This document shows positions 24,164 to 32,719 of a DNA stretch of 32,719 nucleotides, piece after piece (position 1 is the stretch's first letter; each line of letters opens with the position of its first letter). The notes under the pieces were generated by a model that searched no databases, was not told where the DNA came from, and saw only the letters and a program-made list of their open reading frames with translations. This DNA is from an uncultured Gammaproteobacteria bacterium. GTDB lineage: Bacteria; Pseudomonadota; Gammaproteobacteria; SZUA-229. Location: contig CAJXZZ010000030.1 in the NCBI GenBank assembly GCA_913065105.1, positions 1 to 32,719 of the forward strand. Reading direction: 5' to 3'. A program made the translations under genes and the position numbers.

Positions 24164-27046
24164 CTAACCGGTATTTCGCATACCCGCTGCAATTGCGTTA
24201 ATACTGCGCAATAAGGGGTTTAACCATTTTTCACGTTCTTCATCACTGAGTGAGTCATCGCGGTAACGTTTTAACAGTTTTATCTGTATGTGGTTGAGTG
24301 GGTCAAGGTAAGGATCCCTGCGCTTGAGCGACAGTGCCAGTGGAGGAATATCATCTAACAGACGGGTCATGTTGGATACTTTAAGTGTGATTTCCAGCGT
24401 CCGCTCGTATTCATCTCGAATCATTTCAAAGATACGCTGACCGGTTTCTGCTGATACGCATAATTCAGAATATTCTTTAGCGGTTTTAATATCTGCTTTA
24501 TACAGAGCCATTTCGGTATTGCTTAACAGTGCTCTGAAATATGGCCAGTGTTCATACATGGCTTGCAGTTTTTGCAGGCGTGACTCTTCATTATCGATGC
24601 CGTCATTTTCAATCCATTGGTATAAGGCTGTGCCGATACCGTACCATGCGGGCAAAGTGTGTCTTGCCTGTGCCCAGCCAAATACCCAGCCAATGGCGCG
24701 AACGGATGATTTAGAGCGGTCACCTGTTTTACGATGCGAGGGGCGAGAGCCAATGTTCATTAAGCCTATCTCACTGACCGGTGTGGCTTCATAAAAATAA
24801 TCAAGGAAACCTTCAGTGTGGTCGGTCAACTGGCGATAGCTATTTTCACCGTATGCCATGACCTCGCGCATGATAGACATGTTTTCTTCTGTGGCCGTCG
24901 AGCTGCCCGGTAGAATCTGATAACGGCTGGCCAGCATCAAACCAGTAACGCCGAGCGTTAATTCGTACACAGCGGTTTCTGGATTGCTGTATTTATTCGA
25001 TAGAACTTCACCCTGTTCGGTGAACTTAATCTGTCCGTGCACCGTGCCTTCTGGCTGTGACAGGATGGATTCGTGTGTTGGACCGCCGCCACGACCGATA
25101 GTACCGCCACGACCGTGGAACAGGCGACAGTCTATCTGGTGAGCGTCGGCAAGCTTCATGGCTTTTTGCTGGGCTTCAAATAACTGCCAGGACGACGCCA
25201 GTATGCCACCGTCTTTACAGGAGTCTGAATAACCCAGCATAACTTCCTGCAGGTTACCGGAAGCGGTTAACAGGGTTCGATAAGTCTTATCGTCGAACAG
25301 ATGTGATAAGACGCTTTCGATGTGATTCAGATCTTCGATGGTTTCAAATAAGGGTGAAATACGGATATTGCAGAACCATTCATCGTTCACTTTTCCGGCC
25401 AGTCCAACCAGGCTGGCGAGTAGCATAACTTCCAGAACATGGCTGGCCTGATGGGTCATCGAGATGACATATTCACCAAAAGCACGTGGACTGATCTCGC
25501 CGTGCATTTTTTCAATGACATTAAAAATGTCCAGGGTTTCTTTGTTTGCGTCATTGAGTGAAGCGCGATCAAATTCTATGCCCTCGCACTGGTTTTCAAT
25601 TAACGTAGATAACAGTTTGATGCGTGCTGATTCATCCAGTGAATCGTAATCGTCGTGTGTACTGCTCAGTTTTAGGATTTCTGCGACGATCTCTGTATGA
25701 CGTGTTGATTCCTGACGCACGTCCAGTTGCATCAGGTAAAAACCGAATGATTCGACCAGTCGGATTAGATCGGTAATCGCAATATCAGCAATTTTGTGGT
25801 CACCGTGGCTGTTTAATGATTCACGGATCAGTATCAGGTCATTTAGAAAATCATCTTCGGATAGGTAAACATGTGTATATGCACTGACATCAGCGTTTGT
25901 ATCTGCGATGAGTGCGCGTGTCTTATCCAGATTCTGCTGTATCCGGTAGCGCATGAATGCTATTTTTCTCTGATACGGTGAATGCGCGTAAGACAGCGGA
26001 TTGTTAACAAAAACATCGAAACGCAGGTTTTCATCTTTATTCAGGCTTGCAGTGAATTCGCGGCTTGGGGTGCAGAACTGGTCGGAGTGTGTCAGGTGCT
26101 TAAATGTATCATTCAAGCGTTTGATGTATTCCTGTAATGTGGTTCTTGATTGCAGTCGTAGTGCCAGCTCAGTCGTTTCCGGCTTAACGTTTGGGTTGCC
26201 ATCACGGTCGCCACCTATCCAGGAGCCAAACTTTAAAAAGCTAGGTACGGTAACTTGGGCTGTTGGGTAGTGATCCCGGATACGATCCTCCAGATTACGA
26301 TACACCACGGGAACAGCGTCAAATAGACTTTCTTTAAAATAATACAGGCCGTTTTTAATCTCATCACGTACCTGAGGTTTACTTTCTCTGACCTCATTGG
26401 TACGCCATAAAATATGAATATGAGTCTCTAATTCATCGATAACCGCCTGACGTTGCGCCTTACCCAGGCGGGTATCGCTGAGTTTTTCATTGGTCAGAAA
26501 AATTCGGCGTAGGGCATATAAAATACTACGGCGTTTGGCTTCGGTAGGATGTGCGGTGATTACCGGGATGTAAGCGAGTCGGTCAAGTAAGGTCTGCAGA
26601 CGTTCTGCAGACATACCCATATCGATAAAATCACGTAATGCTGAATCAAAAGAACCAATCCATAGTTCGCCATCATTACGTATCTGTCGGCGTCTAAGCT
26701 GAAGTTGTGAGGCTTCTTCAGCGACATTAACCAGGCTGAAGTAAGTGCTAAACGCTCTCACTACCTGGTTGAGGGTTTCTTCATCCAGGGATTCGATGAG
26801 CGACATTAACTGCTGTCTTTTCTGGCTGTCTTCTTCTTTGTGTAACTCGATAAATCCGGTGCGCAGCTTTTCTACGGCATCGTAAACTTTTGCATCGGCA
26901 TTGGATAACAGCACGTTGCCCAGCAGGTTACCGAATAGTTTTACTTTAGCGCGCAGTTGTTTATCGGTGGATGCAGTATTCAGCAAACCAGCGAGTTTGT
27001 GTGGTTGATCGGGATTGTTTGGGTTTGATTCCAGCGTAGTATTCAT
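24164..27046 (-). CDS. ppc: Phosphoenolpyruvate carboxylase
   Basis: PEPC carboxylates phosphoenolpyruvate to oxaloacetate, refilling the TCA cycle. Catalytic landmarks are TAHPTEAKRRS (164-174, the key His), GGDRDGNPNV (279-288), VMLGYSDSCKDGG (603-615) and FHGRGGTIGRGGGPTHE (644-660). The protein ends RNTG, the conserved C-terminus that contributes to the allosteric and catalytic region. At 960 residues it is about 77 longer than E. coli PEPC, mostly from an N-terminal extension and internal loops. The ATG at 27046 is used. It is divergent from pgi, and the intergenic region carries several inverted repeats. Confidence 0.97.
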   Translation of the reverse strand: MNTTLESNPNNPDQPHKLAGLLNTASTDKQLRAKVKLFGNLLGNVLLSNADAKVYDAVEKLRTGFIELHKEEDSQKRQQLMSLIESLDEETLNQVVRAFSTYFSLVNVAEEASQLQLRRRQIRNDGELWIGSFDSALRDFIDMGMSAERLQTLLDRLAYIPVITAHPTEAKRRSILYALRRIFLTNEKLSDTRLGKAQRQAVIDELETHIHILWRTNEVRESKPQVRDEIKNGLYYFKESLFDAVPVVYRNLEDRIRDHYPTAQVTVPSFLKFGSWIGGDRDGNPNVKPETTELALRLQSRTTLQEYIKRLNDTFKHLTHSDQFCTPSREFTASLNKDENLRFDVFVNNPLSYAHSPYQRKIAFMRYRIQQNLDKTRALIADTNADVSAYTHVYLSEDDFLNDLILIRESLNSHGDHKIADIAITDLIRLVESFGFYLMQLDVRQESTRHTEIVAEILKLSSTHDDYDSLDESARIKLLSTLIENQCEGIEFDRASLNDANKETLDIFNVIEKMHGEISPRAFGEYVISMTHQASHVLEVMLLASLVGLAGKVNDEWFCNIRISPLFETIEDLNHIESVLSHLFDDKTYRTLLTASGNLQEVMLGYSDSCKDGGILASSWQLFEAQQKAMKLADAHQIDCRLFHGRGGTIGRGGGPTHESILSQPEGTVHGQIKFTEQGEVLSNKYSNPETAVYELTLGVTGLMLASRYQILPGSSTATEENMSIMREVMAYGENSYRQLTDHTEGFLDYFYEATPVSEIGLMNIGSRPSHRKTGDRSKSSVRAIGWVFGWAQARHTLPAWYGIGTALYQWIENDGIDNEESRLQKLQAMYEHWPYFRALLSNTEMALYKADIKTAKEYSELCVSAETGQRIFEMIRDEYERTLEITLKVSNMTRLLDDIPPLALSLKRRDPYLDPLNHIQIKLLKRYRDDSLSDEEREKWLNPLLRSINAIAAGMRNTG

Positions 27047-27105
27047 AAACAGTCAAAGTAAGCAGTGGAAGCTAGTGACACAAAGCAGGCAATTATACTG
27101 TATTT

Positions 27106-27174
27106 AAGTAATTACTTACATTGTTAAGCGAATAAGCTTAATAATTGCAAGACCAACGCCAATATAGTGTTGGT
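27106..27174. promoter_or_regulatory. Three inverted repeats between divergent ppc and pgi
   Basis: AAGTAATTACTT (27106-27117) is a perfect 12-base palindrome. TTAAGC-GAATAA-GCTTAA (27124-27141) and ACCAAC...GTTGGT (27152-27174) are two more inverted repeats. They fall between the two start codons and may be operators or leader structures. I recognise no named regulator for them. Confidence 0.4.
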
Positions 27175-27232
27175 GAAATGGCCGTTTTGAACTAACCTTG
27201 TAAGCAATTGAAACCATAAAAATGTTGTTGTT

Positions 27233-28882
27233 ATGTCGAAATTAACGGATCTAGCGTCATGGAAAGCGCTTGAAGCGCACTTTGAGCAGATGAAAAGTGT
27301 TCAAATGCGTGATTTGTTTGAACAGGATGAAGACCGATTTAAAAAATTCAGTACGCAGATGGATGATATTCTGCTGGATTTTTCTAAAAATCGAATCGAT
27401 GAAGAAACCTTTGGCTTATTGTGTGAGCTTGCCAGGGAAGCCGGTGTCGAGGAATGGCGTGATCAGATGTTTGCTGGTGAACCGATAAATATTTCTGAAT
27501 TTCGCCCGGTATTGCATACAGCGTTGAGAAATCGCAGTAATACGCCAGTGTATGTTGATGGCGAAAATGTAATGCCTAAAATCAACCGGGTGCTCGCACA
27601 GATTCGTTACTTTACTGAACGTGTGCGTGGTGGCCATTTTCGTGGTTACAGCGGGCAATTGATCACCGATGTTGTAAATGTTGGTATCGGTGGCTCGGAT
27701 CTTGGGCCGCATGTGGTCTGTGACTCGATGAAACCTTTTGCGCAGCGCGGTATGAATGTGCATTTTGTATCCAATGTTGATCCGACACATCTGACTGAAA
27801 TTTTAAAATTTGTTCAACCTGAATCTACCCTGTTTGTTATCTCATCGAAGACGTTTGGTACCCAGGAGACTATGTTAAATGCGCAGAGCGCACGGCAGTG
27901 GTTCGTCGAAGTAACGGGTAGTGAAAAAGCCGTGGCGCGTCATTTTGTTGCAGTAACGTCCAATAAAAAAGCGGCAGCTGACTTTGGCATACTGGAAGAA
28001 AATATGTTCGAGTTCTGGGACTGGGTGGGTGGTCGTTATTCGTTGTGGTCAGCCATTGGTTTGCCGATAGCGCTTTATCTGGGTATGGATCACTTCGAGG
28101 AACTGCTCGAAGGTGCTCATGCGATGGATATGCATTTCAAGTCAGCGCCGATTGAAAAAAATATGCCAATCATTCTGGCTTTACTCGGTGTTTGGTATAA
28201 CAACTTTTTTGATGCACAAAGCCATGCGGTTATGGCGTACAACCAGTATCTAAGACGCTTGCCTGCCTATCTACAACAACTGGATATGGAGAGTAATGGT
28301 AAAACTATTAACCGTGATGGTGAACGTGTGGATTACCTCACCGGCCCGATTATCTGGGGAGAAACCGGCAGTAACTGTCAGCATGCTTTCTTCCAGTTAT
28401 TGCACCAGGGGACGAAACCGGTACCGGCAGATTTTCTTATTCCTGCACGCAGTAAAAACCCCTTAGGCGAGCAGCATAGTGTTTTGTTGGCCAACTACTT
28501 TGCGCAAACACGTGCGTTGATGAAAGGCAAAACAGAAGCTGAAGCTCGTGCCGAGCTAGAGGCGTCGGGTTGTTCTGAAGAAATTATCAAAGACGTATTG
28601 CCGCACAAAATATTTGAAGGCAATAAACCGACAAATTCAATCATGTTTGAAAGTCTTAACCCAAGGACACTGGGTGCTTTGCTTGCGATGTATGAGCATA
28701 AGGTTTTTGTACAGGGTGTGATATGGGATATTAACTCCTTTGATCAATGGGGTGTGGAGTACGGCAAACAACTGGCTAGTGACATACAGAAAGAGTTGTC
28801 GGGTAGACAGGAAACCTCGGTGTATGATGATTCGACGAATAACCTGATTAATTATTGTATGCTGTTGAAATTTTCTGATTAG
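27233..28882 (+). CDS. pgi: Glucose-6-phosphate isomerase
   Basis: PGI interconverts glucose 6-phosphate and fructose 6-phosphate. The substrate-binding and catalytic segments are present: VGIGGSDLGP (150-159), SSKTFGTQET (204-213), DWVGGRYSLWSAIG (263-276), DMESNGK with the base Glu (E353) and GETGSNCQHAFFQLLHQG (376-393). The 549-residue length is standard for the long bacterial form. It is divergent from ppc and convergent with queG. Transcription probably ends in the hairpin repeat at 28901-28972. Confidence 0.97.
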   Translation: MSKLTDLASWKALEAHFEQMKSVQMRDLFEQDEDRFKKFSTQMDDILLDFSKNRIDEETFGLLCELAREAGVEEWRDQMFAGEPINISEFRPVLHTALRNRSNTPVYVDGENVMPKINRVLAQIRYFTERVRGGHFRGYSGQLITDVVNVGIGGSDLGPHVVCDSMKPFAQRGMNVHFVSNVDPTHLTEILKFVQPESTLFVISSKTFGTQETMLNAQSARQWFVEVTGSEKAVARHFVAVTSNKKAAADFGILEENMFEFWDWVGGRYSLWSAIGLPIALYLGMDHFEELLEGAHAMDMHFKSAPIEKNMPIILALLGVWYNNFFDAQSHAVMAYNQYLRRLPAYLQQLDMESNGKTINRDGERVDYLTGPIIWGETGSNCQHAFFQLLHQGTKPVPADFLIPARSKNPLGEQHSVLLANYFAQTRALMKGKTEAEARAELEASGCSEEIIKDVLPHKIFEGNKPTNSIMFESLNPRTLGALLAMYEHKVFVQGVIWDINSFDQWGVEYGKQLASDIQKELSGRQETSVYDDSTNNLINYCMLLKFSD

Positions 28883-28900
28883 AAATTTGAAGACAGTGGG

Positions 28901-28972
28901 TAGTTATCAGTTTGCAGAAAGAAATTATAAACAAACACTTAAATTCCAAAAGGTGTTTACTGCAAACTGCCA
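28901..28972. repeat. Nested inverted repeat between convergent pgi and queG
   Basis: CAGTTTGCAG (28908-28917) and CTGCAAACTG (28960-28969) are exact complements. Inside, AAACACTT (28933-28940) pairs with AGGTGTTT (28951-28958). The right half encodes the end of queG. The unit is related to the TTGGCAGT repeats upstream of queG. It may terminate both genes. Confidence 0.75.
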
Positions 28973-30078
28973 AGTTGTTCTGCCAAAGCCCAGTCAATGT
29001 GTTCAAGAACCATATCGTTACCAGCTTCGACAAGACCGCGTTTCTTTTCTTCTAAAACCTGAATAATTTTTTCTGAAGTTGGTGCATTACCAAGCGCGAC
29101 GGCGATATTTCTTAACCAGCTCTGGTAACCGATGCGCCTGATGGCAGAGCCCTCGGTATTTTTTAGAAAAGTTTTTTCATCCCATCGAAATAGATCAGTC
29201 AGTGCGGGTGCATCGAGTGGATGCCGGGCAAAAAAGTCCGGTTCTACAGTGTGTTGTGAAAAACGATTCCATGGGCAGCATAACTGACAGTCATCACAGC
29301 CATAGATGCGGTTGCCAATGGCTTTGCGAAATTCAACGGGAATGCTGCCATGCAGTTCGATCGTGAGATACGAGATGCAGCGTCTGGCATCCACTTTATA
29401 AGGTGCAACAATGGCCTTGGTCGGACAGATGTCGATACAGGAGGTGCAGGTGCCGCAATGATTTTGCGCGGTCTCAGTAGTTTCTGATTCAGCTTGCGGT
29501 TGATTTTGTGATACGGGTAGTGGCAGATCGGTGTATATCTCACCCAAAAAAAACCAGGAGCCGGCTTTTTGATTTATCAGGTTAGTATGTTTTCCTATCC
29601 AGCCCAGCCCAGACTTTTCCGCCAACGCTTTCTCCAGCACCGGTGCGCTATCGACAAATACCCGAAAACCGAAATCACCAATCATGTTATTAATTTTTTC
29701 TGAAAGTTTTTGCAGACGTTTACGCATGACTTTATGGTAGTCACGGCCCAGTGCGTAACGGGAGATAAAACCTTGCTCTGGATTAGCCAGTACGGCATCG
29801 GATAACTCACAATCCGGCGGCATGTAATCCATGCGCACAGAGATTACACGACAGGTATTGTCGACCAGTTCCTCCGGATGACTGCGTTTGCTGCCATGTT
29901 TAAACATATAATTCATTTCGCCATGAAAGCCTGCATCTAACCAGTTGTTCAGGTATTTTTCGTGTTTCGACAGATCGATATCGGACACGCCCAACTGCTG
30001 GAAACCAAGTTCCTCAGACCATGTTTCTATTTTTTGTAGAAGTTGGTTGTAATCTATGTTTTTTGGTGTTTCAGGCAT
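28957..30078 (-). CDS. queG: Epoxyqueuosine reductase
   Basis: QueG reduces epoxyqueuosine to queuosine in tRNA, using cobalamin and two [4Fe-4S] clusters. The N-terminal HGEMNYM (52-58), the putative proton donor in FVDSAPVLEK (D143) and GWIGKHTNLI are typical. Ferredoxin-like cysteines occur as CGTCTSCIDICP (208-219) and CDDCQLCCPWN (261-271). A short acidic and polar insertion (about residues 191-206, QPQAESETTETAQ) precedes the first cluster. The last five codons and stop (LGSLQ) lie inside a repeat unit, so the extreme C-terminus may be repeat-derived. The gene stands alone, with repeats on both sides. Confidence 0.95.
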   Translation of the reverse strand: MPETPKNIDYNQLLQKIETWSEELGFQQLGVSDIDLSKHEKYLNNWLDAGFHGEMNYMFKHGSKRSHPEELVDNTCRVISVRMDYMPPDCELSDAVLANPEQGFISRYALGRDYHKVMRKRLQKLSEKINNMIGDFGFRVFVDSAPVLEKALAEKSGLGWIGKHTNLINQKAGSWFFLGEIYTDLPLPVSQNQPQAESETTETAQNHCGTCTSCIDICPTKAIVAPYKVDARRCISYLTIELHGSIPVEFRKAIGNRIYGCDDCQLCCPWNRFSQHTVEPDFFARHPLDAPALTDLFRWDEKTFLKNTEGSAIRRIGYQSWLRNIAVALGNAPTSEKIIQVLEEKKRGLVEAGNDMVLEHIDWALAEQLGSLQ

Positions 30079-30108
30079 GTTGTAAGTTTATATTAATGGT
30101 CTGAAAAG

Positions 30109-30256
30109 TTGGCAGTATTAAGTGATAGTTTGCAGTTATTAGTTTGCAGTTGGCAGTAAAAATCCATAACAAAAACGTTATAAACAGTAAGGGCAGTCTG
30201 CTGTCCTGTTTTTTTTAAGCTTTTACTGCCAACTGATAACTGCCAACTGCCAACTT
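30109..30256. repeat. TTGGCAGT-type inverted repeat cluster between queG and gltX
   Basis: Units of the form CAGTTTGCAGTTGGCAGT run forward at 30109-30161 and reappear reversed (ACTGCCAACTGATAACTGCC) at 30225-30256. CAGTTGGCAGTAAAA (30147-30161) matches TTTTACTGCCAACTG (30221-30235) exactly over 15 bases. The region can form a long hairpin between the divergent starts of queG and gltX. Confidence 0.88.
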
Positions 30257-30303
30257 TTTTGTATTAAAATACGCAACCAAAATTATTCAGCAAAACTTAG
30301 TCT

Positions 30304-31707
30304 ATGAAAGTAAGAACCCGATTTGCCCCCAGTCCTACCGGTTATCTTCATGTAGGTGGCGCCCGTACCGCATTGTTTTCCTGGTTATATGCCAGAAAAA
30401 TGGGCGGGCAGTTCATCTTACGCATCGAAGATACTGATCGTGAACGCTCTACAGAAGAGTCAGTTGGTGTGATACTTGAGGGCATGGAATGGCTGGGTCT
30501 GGATTATGATGAGGGGCCTTTCTATCAGACGGACCAGTTTATACGTTACAAAGAAGTGATTCAGCAGCTGATCGATACGGGTCATGCCTATTATTGTAAT
30601 TGCAGTAAAGAACGTCTGGCTGAGTTGCGTGAGCAGCAGATGGCTAATAAGGAAAAACCGCGTTATGACGGTTGTTGCCGCGATAAAAACCTTGCTGATG
30701 CAGACAATACCGTGGTGCGTTTTAAAAACCCATTGGAAGGCGATGTTGTTATTGAGGACATGGTCAAAGGTCGTGTGGTTATTAATAACCGTGAACTCGA
30801 CGATCTGATTATTGAACGTACGGACGGTACGCCCACTTATAATCTGACGGTAGTGGTTGATGACTGGGATATGAAAATGACCCACATCATTCGTGGTGAT
30901 GATCATCTGAATAACACGCCTCGCCAGATCAACATATTAAAAGCACTGGGTGCTGAATTACCCGTTTATGCGCATGTGCCAATGATTTTAGGTGATGATG
31001 GCAAGCGTCTATCCAAACGCCATGGTGCGGTCAGTGTGATGGAATATAAAGAGAACGGTTTTCTGCCTGAGGCGTTAATCAATTACCTGGTCCGTCTGAG
31101 CTGGTCGCATGGCGATCAGGAAATTTTCAGTCGTGAGGAAATGATTCAACTGTTCGACGCGGTTAACGTCAATACATCGGCATCAGCTTTCAATACGGAG
31201 AAATTACTCTGGTTAAATCAACATTATATTAAAACGCAAGATCCGGAAGTATTGGCTGAACTATTGCAGAAACATATACATTTTTCGTATTACAACACAG
31301 ATAACGGACCTGATCTGATCGAAGTGCTGAAGGTGTTTCAGGAGCGCTGCAGTACCCTGGTTGAGCTGGCAGAAGAAATCCGTTTTCTATATGACGATTT
31401 TGATACTTATGATGCAAAGCAGGCAAAAAAACAGTTTAAAGAAGCAACACTGCCTATTATCGAAAGTTTAAAACAACAATATACTGCATTGGATAACTGG
31501 ACCGCCGAAGCCATACATCATGTAGTAGAAAATACGGTTAACACGCTTGAAGTTGGTTTTGGCAAAGTAGGGCAGCCGCTAAGGCTAGCTGTTACCGGTC
31601 ACGGTAAATCGCCTTCTATTGATGTTACGCTGGAATTACTGGGTAAAGAGAAAACCTTAAAACGTCTGGATCAGGCGATTGATTTTATCAATAATCAAAA
31701 TACTTAA
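30304..31707 (+). CDS. gltX: Glutamate--tRNA ligase
   Basis: GltX charges tRNA-Glu. The class I signature [17 protein letters not shown] (9-25, HIGH variant HVGG) and KRLSKRH (234-240, KMSKS variant) are clear. A cysteine-rich insert C98-x-C100 ... CC (124-125) resembles the zinc site of the E. coli enzyme. [27 protein letters not shown] and [15 protein letters not shown] are well-conserved stretches. The 467-residue length is normal. A weak -10 (TAAAAT near 30265) lies in the gap after the repeat cluster. The tRNA-Ala gene follows 85 bases after the stop. Confidence 0.97.
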   Translation: MKVRTRFAPSPTGYLHVGGARTALFSWLYARKMGGQFILRIEDTDRERSTEESVGVILEGMEWLGLDYDEGPFYQTDQFIRYKEVIQQLIDTGHAYYCNCSKERLAELREQQMANKEKPRYDGCCRDKNLADADNTVVRFKNPLEGDVVIEDMVKGRVVINNRELDDLIIERTDGTPTYNLTVVVDDWDMKMTHIIRGDDHLNNTPRQINILKALGAELPVYAHVPMILGDDGKRLSKRHGAVSVMEYKENGFLPEALINYLVRLSWSHGDQEIFSREEMIQLFDAVNVNTSASAFNTEKLLWLNQHYIKTQDPEVLAELLQKHIHFSYYNTDNGPDLIEVLKVFQERCSTLVELAEEIRFLYDDFDTYDAKQAKKQFKEATLPIIESLKQQYTALDNWTAEAIHHVVENTVNTLEVGFGKVGQPLRLAVTGHGKSPSIDVTLELLGKEKTLKRLDQAIDFINNQNT

Positions 31708-31792
31708 CTAAAAGAAGTTGACGGTAAATGGTTATTTATCTCATGTTTCTTTACTAAAAAGCACAATCAATATAAGATTCAGCACCAATTTC

Positions 31793-31868
31793 GGGGCTAT
31801 AGCTCAGCTGGGAGAGCGCAACACTGGCAGTGTTGAGGTCAGCGGTTCGATCCCGCTTAGCTCCACCA
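31793..31868 (+). tRNA. tRNA-Ala (anticodon GGC)
   Basis: A 76-base gene with encoded CCA. Acceptor GGGGCTA pairs with TAGCTCC, giving the alanine identity pair G3-U70. The D arm is GCTCAGCTGGGAGAGC. The anticodon stem CAACA/TGTTG encloses loop CTGGCAG, so the anticodon is GGC, reading GCC codons. The T arm is AGCGG-TTCGATC-CCGCT. A TATAAG hexamer at 31771-31776 is a possible -10 for its own promoter. Confidence 0.97.
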
Positions 31869-31883
31869 TTTTACAGGTCAATA

Positions 31884-32719
31884 ATGAAGATTATCGTTAC
31901 TGGCGGCGCCGGTTTTATTGGCTCTGCCGTCATCAGGCAATATATCAATGATACCGAACACGACGTTGTCAACGTAGATGCTTTGACCTATGCGGGTAAC
32001 CTGGAATCACTTGCTGAGGTTGAGCAAAATCCACGTTATAGCTTCGAACATGTTGATATTTGTGATATCGAGGCACTGCAACGTGTTTTTGAACAGTACC
32101 AGCCAGATGCCATCATGCACCTGGCCGCCGAGTCGCACGTAGATCGTTCTATCGATGGCCCTGCCGCGTTTATCCAGACCAATATAGTTGGTACCTATAA
32201 TCTTCTTGATGTTGCAAAAAAATACTGGGATGGATTAACGGGTGATAAGAAAGATCAATTTCGTTTTCACCATGTTTCAACCGACGAAGTGTATGGCGAT
32301 TTAGATGAAACAGGTTATTTCACCGAAGAAACCAGTTATGAGCCAAGTTCGCCATATTCCGCCAGCAAAGCCTCTTCAGATCATCTGGTAAGGGCCTGGC
32401 ATCGAACCTACGGATTCCCAATTGTAATCACCAACTGCTCAAACAATTATGGCGGTTATCAGTTTCCAGAAAAATTGATTCCGCTAGTGACATTGAATGC
32501 ACTAGAAGGAAAGCCATTGCCAATATACGGCAAGGGTAATCAGATTCGAGACTGGTTGCATGTTGATGATCATGCGCGAGCACTCAGACTGGTACTGGAA
32601 ACAGGTAAAAATGGTGAGACTTATAATATCGGTGGTCACAATGAAAAAACAAATCTTGAAGTAGTTAAGACTATCTGCAGTTTGTTGGATAGGCTGGTGC
32701 CCGATTCACCATATATTCC
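31884..32719 (+). CDS. rfbB: dTDP-glucose 4,6-dehydratase, N-terminal part (cut by window edge)
   Basis: RmlB/RfbB converts dTDP-glucose to dTDP-4-keto-6-deoxyglucose, the branch point to dTDP-rhamnose and other surface sugars. It is not in the ORF track because it runs off the right edge. Translation from ATG 31884 (AGG ribosome-binding site 7 bases upstream) shows the NAD-binding [10 protein letters not shown] (5-14), [12 protein letters not shown] (79-90), STDEVYG (132-138) and the YxxxK catalytic pair YSASK (158-162). [19 protein letters not shown] and [17 protein letters not shown] are also conserved. About 278 codons are visible of roughly 350. It follows the tRNA closely and may be read through from it; a rml cluster may lie beyond the edge. 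Confidence 0.95.
   Translation, partial: MKIIVTGGAGFIGSAVIRQYINDTEHDVVNVDALTYAGNLESLAEVEQNPRYSFEHVDICDIEALQRVFEQYQPDAIMHLAAESHVDRSIDGPAAFIQTNIVGTYNLLDVAKKYWDGLTGDKKDQFRFHHVSTDEVYGDLDETGYFTEETSYEPSSPYSASKASSDHLVRAWHRTYGFPIVITNCSNNYGGYQFPEKLIPLVTLNALEGKPLPIYGKGNQIRDWLHVDDHARALRLVLETGKNGETYNIGGHNEKTNLEVVKTICSLLDRLVPDSPYI

Noticed and set aside
30109-30256. Possible CRISPR array
   Set aside because: Units are short, degenerate, contiguous and present in both orientations; there are no regular spacers and no cas genes.
31718-31951. 77-residue ORF over the tRNA-Ala region
   Set aside because: It runs through the tRNA gene and into the start of rfbB in another frame; its sequence has no protein-like features.

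Overview
The window is an ordinary chromosomal segment of a gammaproteobacterium, with moderate G+C by eye. The evidence is protein families and gene order. The run corB-ypjD | ffh-rpsP-rimM-trmD-rplS matches the Escherichia coli arrangement, and dxs-ispA-xseB, pcnB-folK and panB-panC are typical gammaproteobacterial neighbours. I cannot name a genus. I see no transposase, phage gene, CRISPR array, toxin-antitoxin pair, defence island or rRNA.

Layout. 1-3120 (minus strand): start of dxs (cut by the window edge), ispA, xseB and radA, giving isoprenoid precursors, exonuclease VII and recombination repair. 3149-5356 (minus): corB-type CBS/DUF21 transporter and ypjD. 5584-6351 (plus): a metallo-beta-lactamase-fold protein resembling class II cyclic-nucleotide phosphodiesterases, with a near-ideal CRP palindrome in front of it. 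6568-10289 (plus): ffh, rpsP, rimM, trmD, rplS, closed by a strong terminator. 10400-12792 (plus): an exported repeat-type protein of unknown role closely followed by ogt. 12822-13625 (minus): a lone PhnD-like binding protein. 13862-15766: htpG behind an excellent sigma-32 promoter. 15919-17755: LysM-FecR envelope protein, hslR and a Nudix hydrolase. 17899-23604: O-methyltransferase, pcnB, folK, deoxynucleoside kinase, panB, panC, panD, a tightly packed cofactor/RNA cluster. 23647-27046 (minus): small anchored DUF6455-like protein and ppc. 27233-28882: pgi. 28957-30078 (minus): queG. 30304 to the end (plus): gltX, tRNA-Ala(GGC) and the start of rfbB, which may open a cell-surface sugar cluster beyond the edge.

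How the genes relate. SRP (ffh) and ribosome/tRNA maturation genes (rpsP, rimM, trmD, rplS) form the translation block. htpG and hslR are heat-shock functions. folK (folate), panB (uses methylene-tetrahydrofolate), panC and panD link folate to pantothenate/CoA. ppc and pgi are divergent central-carbon genes.

The more interesting material is non-coding: the CRP site before the putative cAMP phosphodiesterase, three families of intergenic inverted repeats (one supplies the last codons and the stop of queG), and a cluster of inverted repeats between ppc and pgi. No convincing new multi-gene system was found. No stretch longer than 300 bases lacks a gene; the longest gaps (about 215-240 bases) are described as repeats, promoters or terminators.
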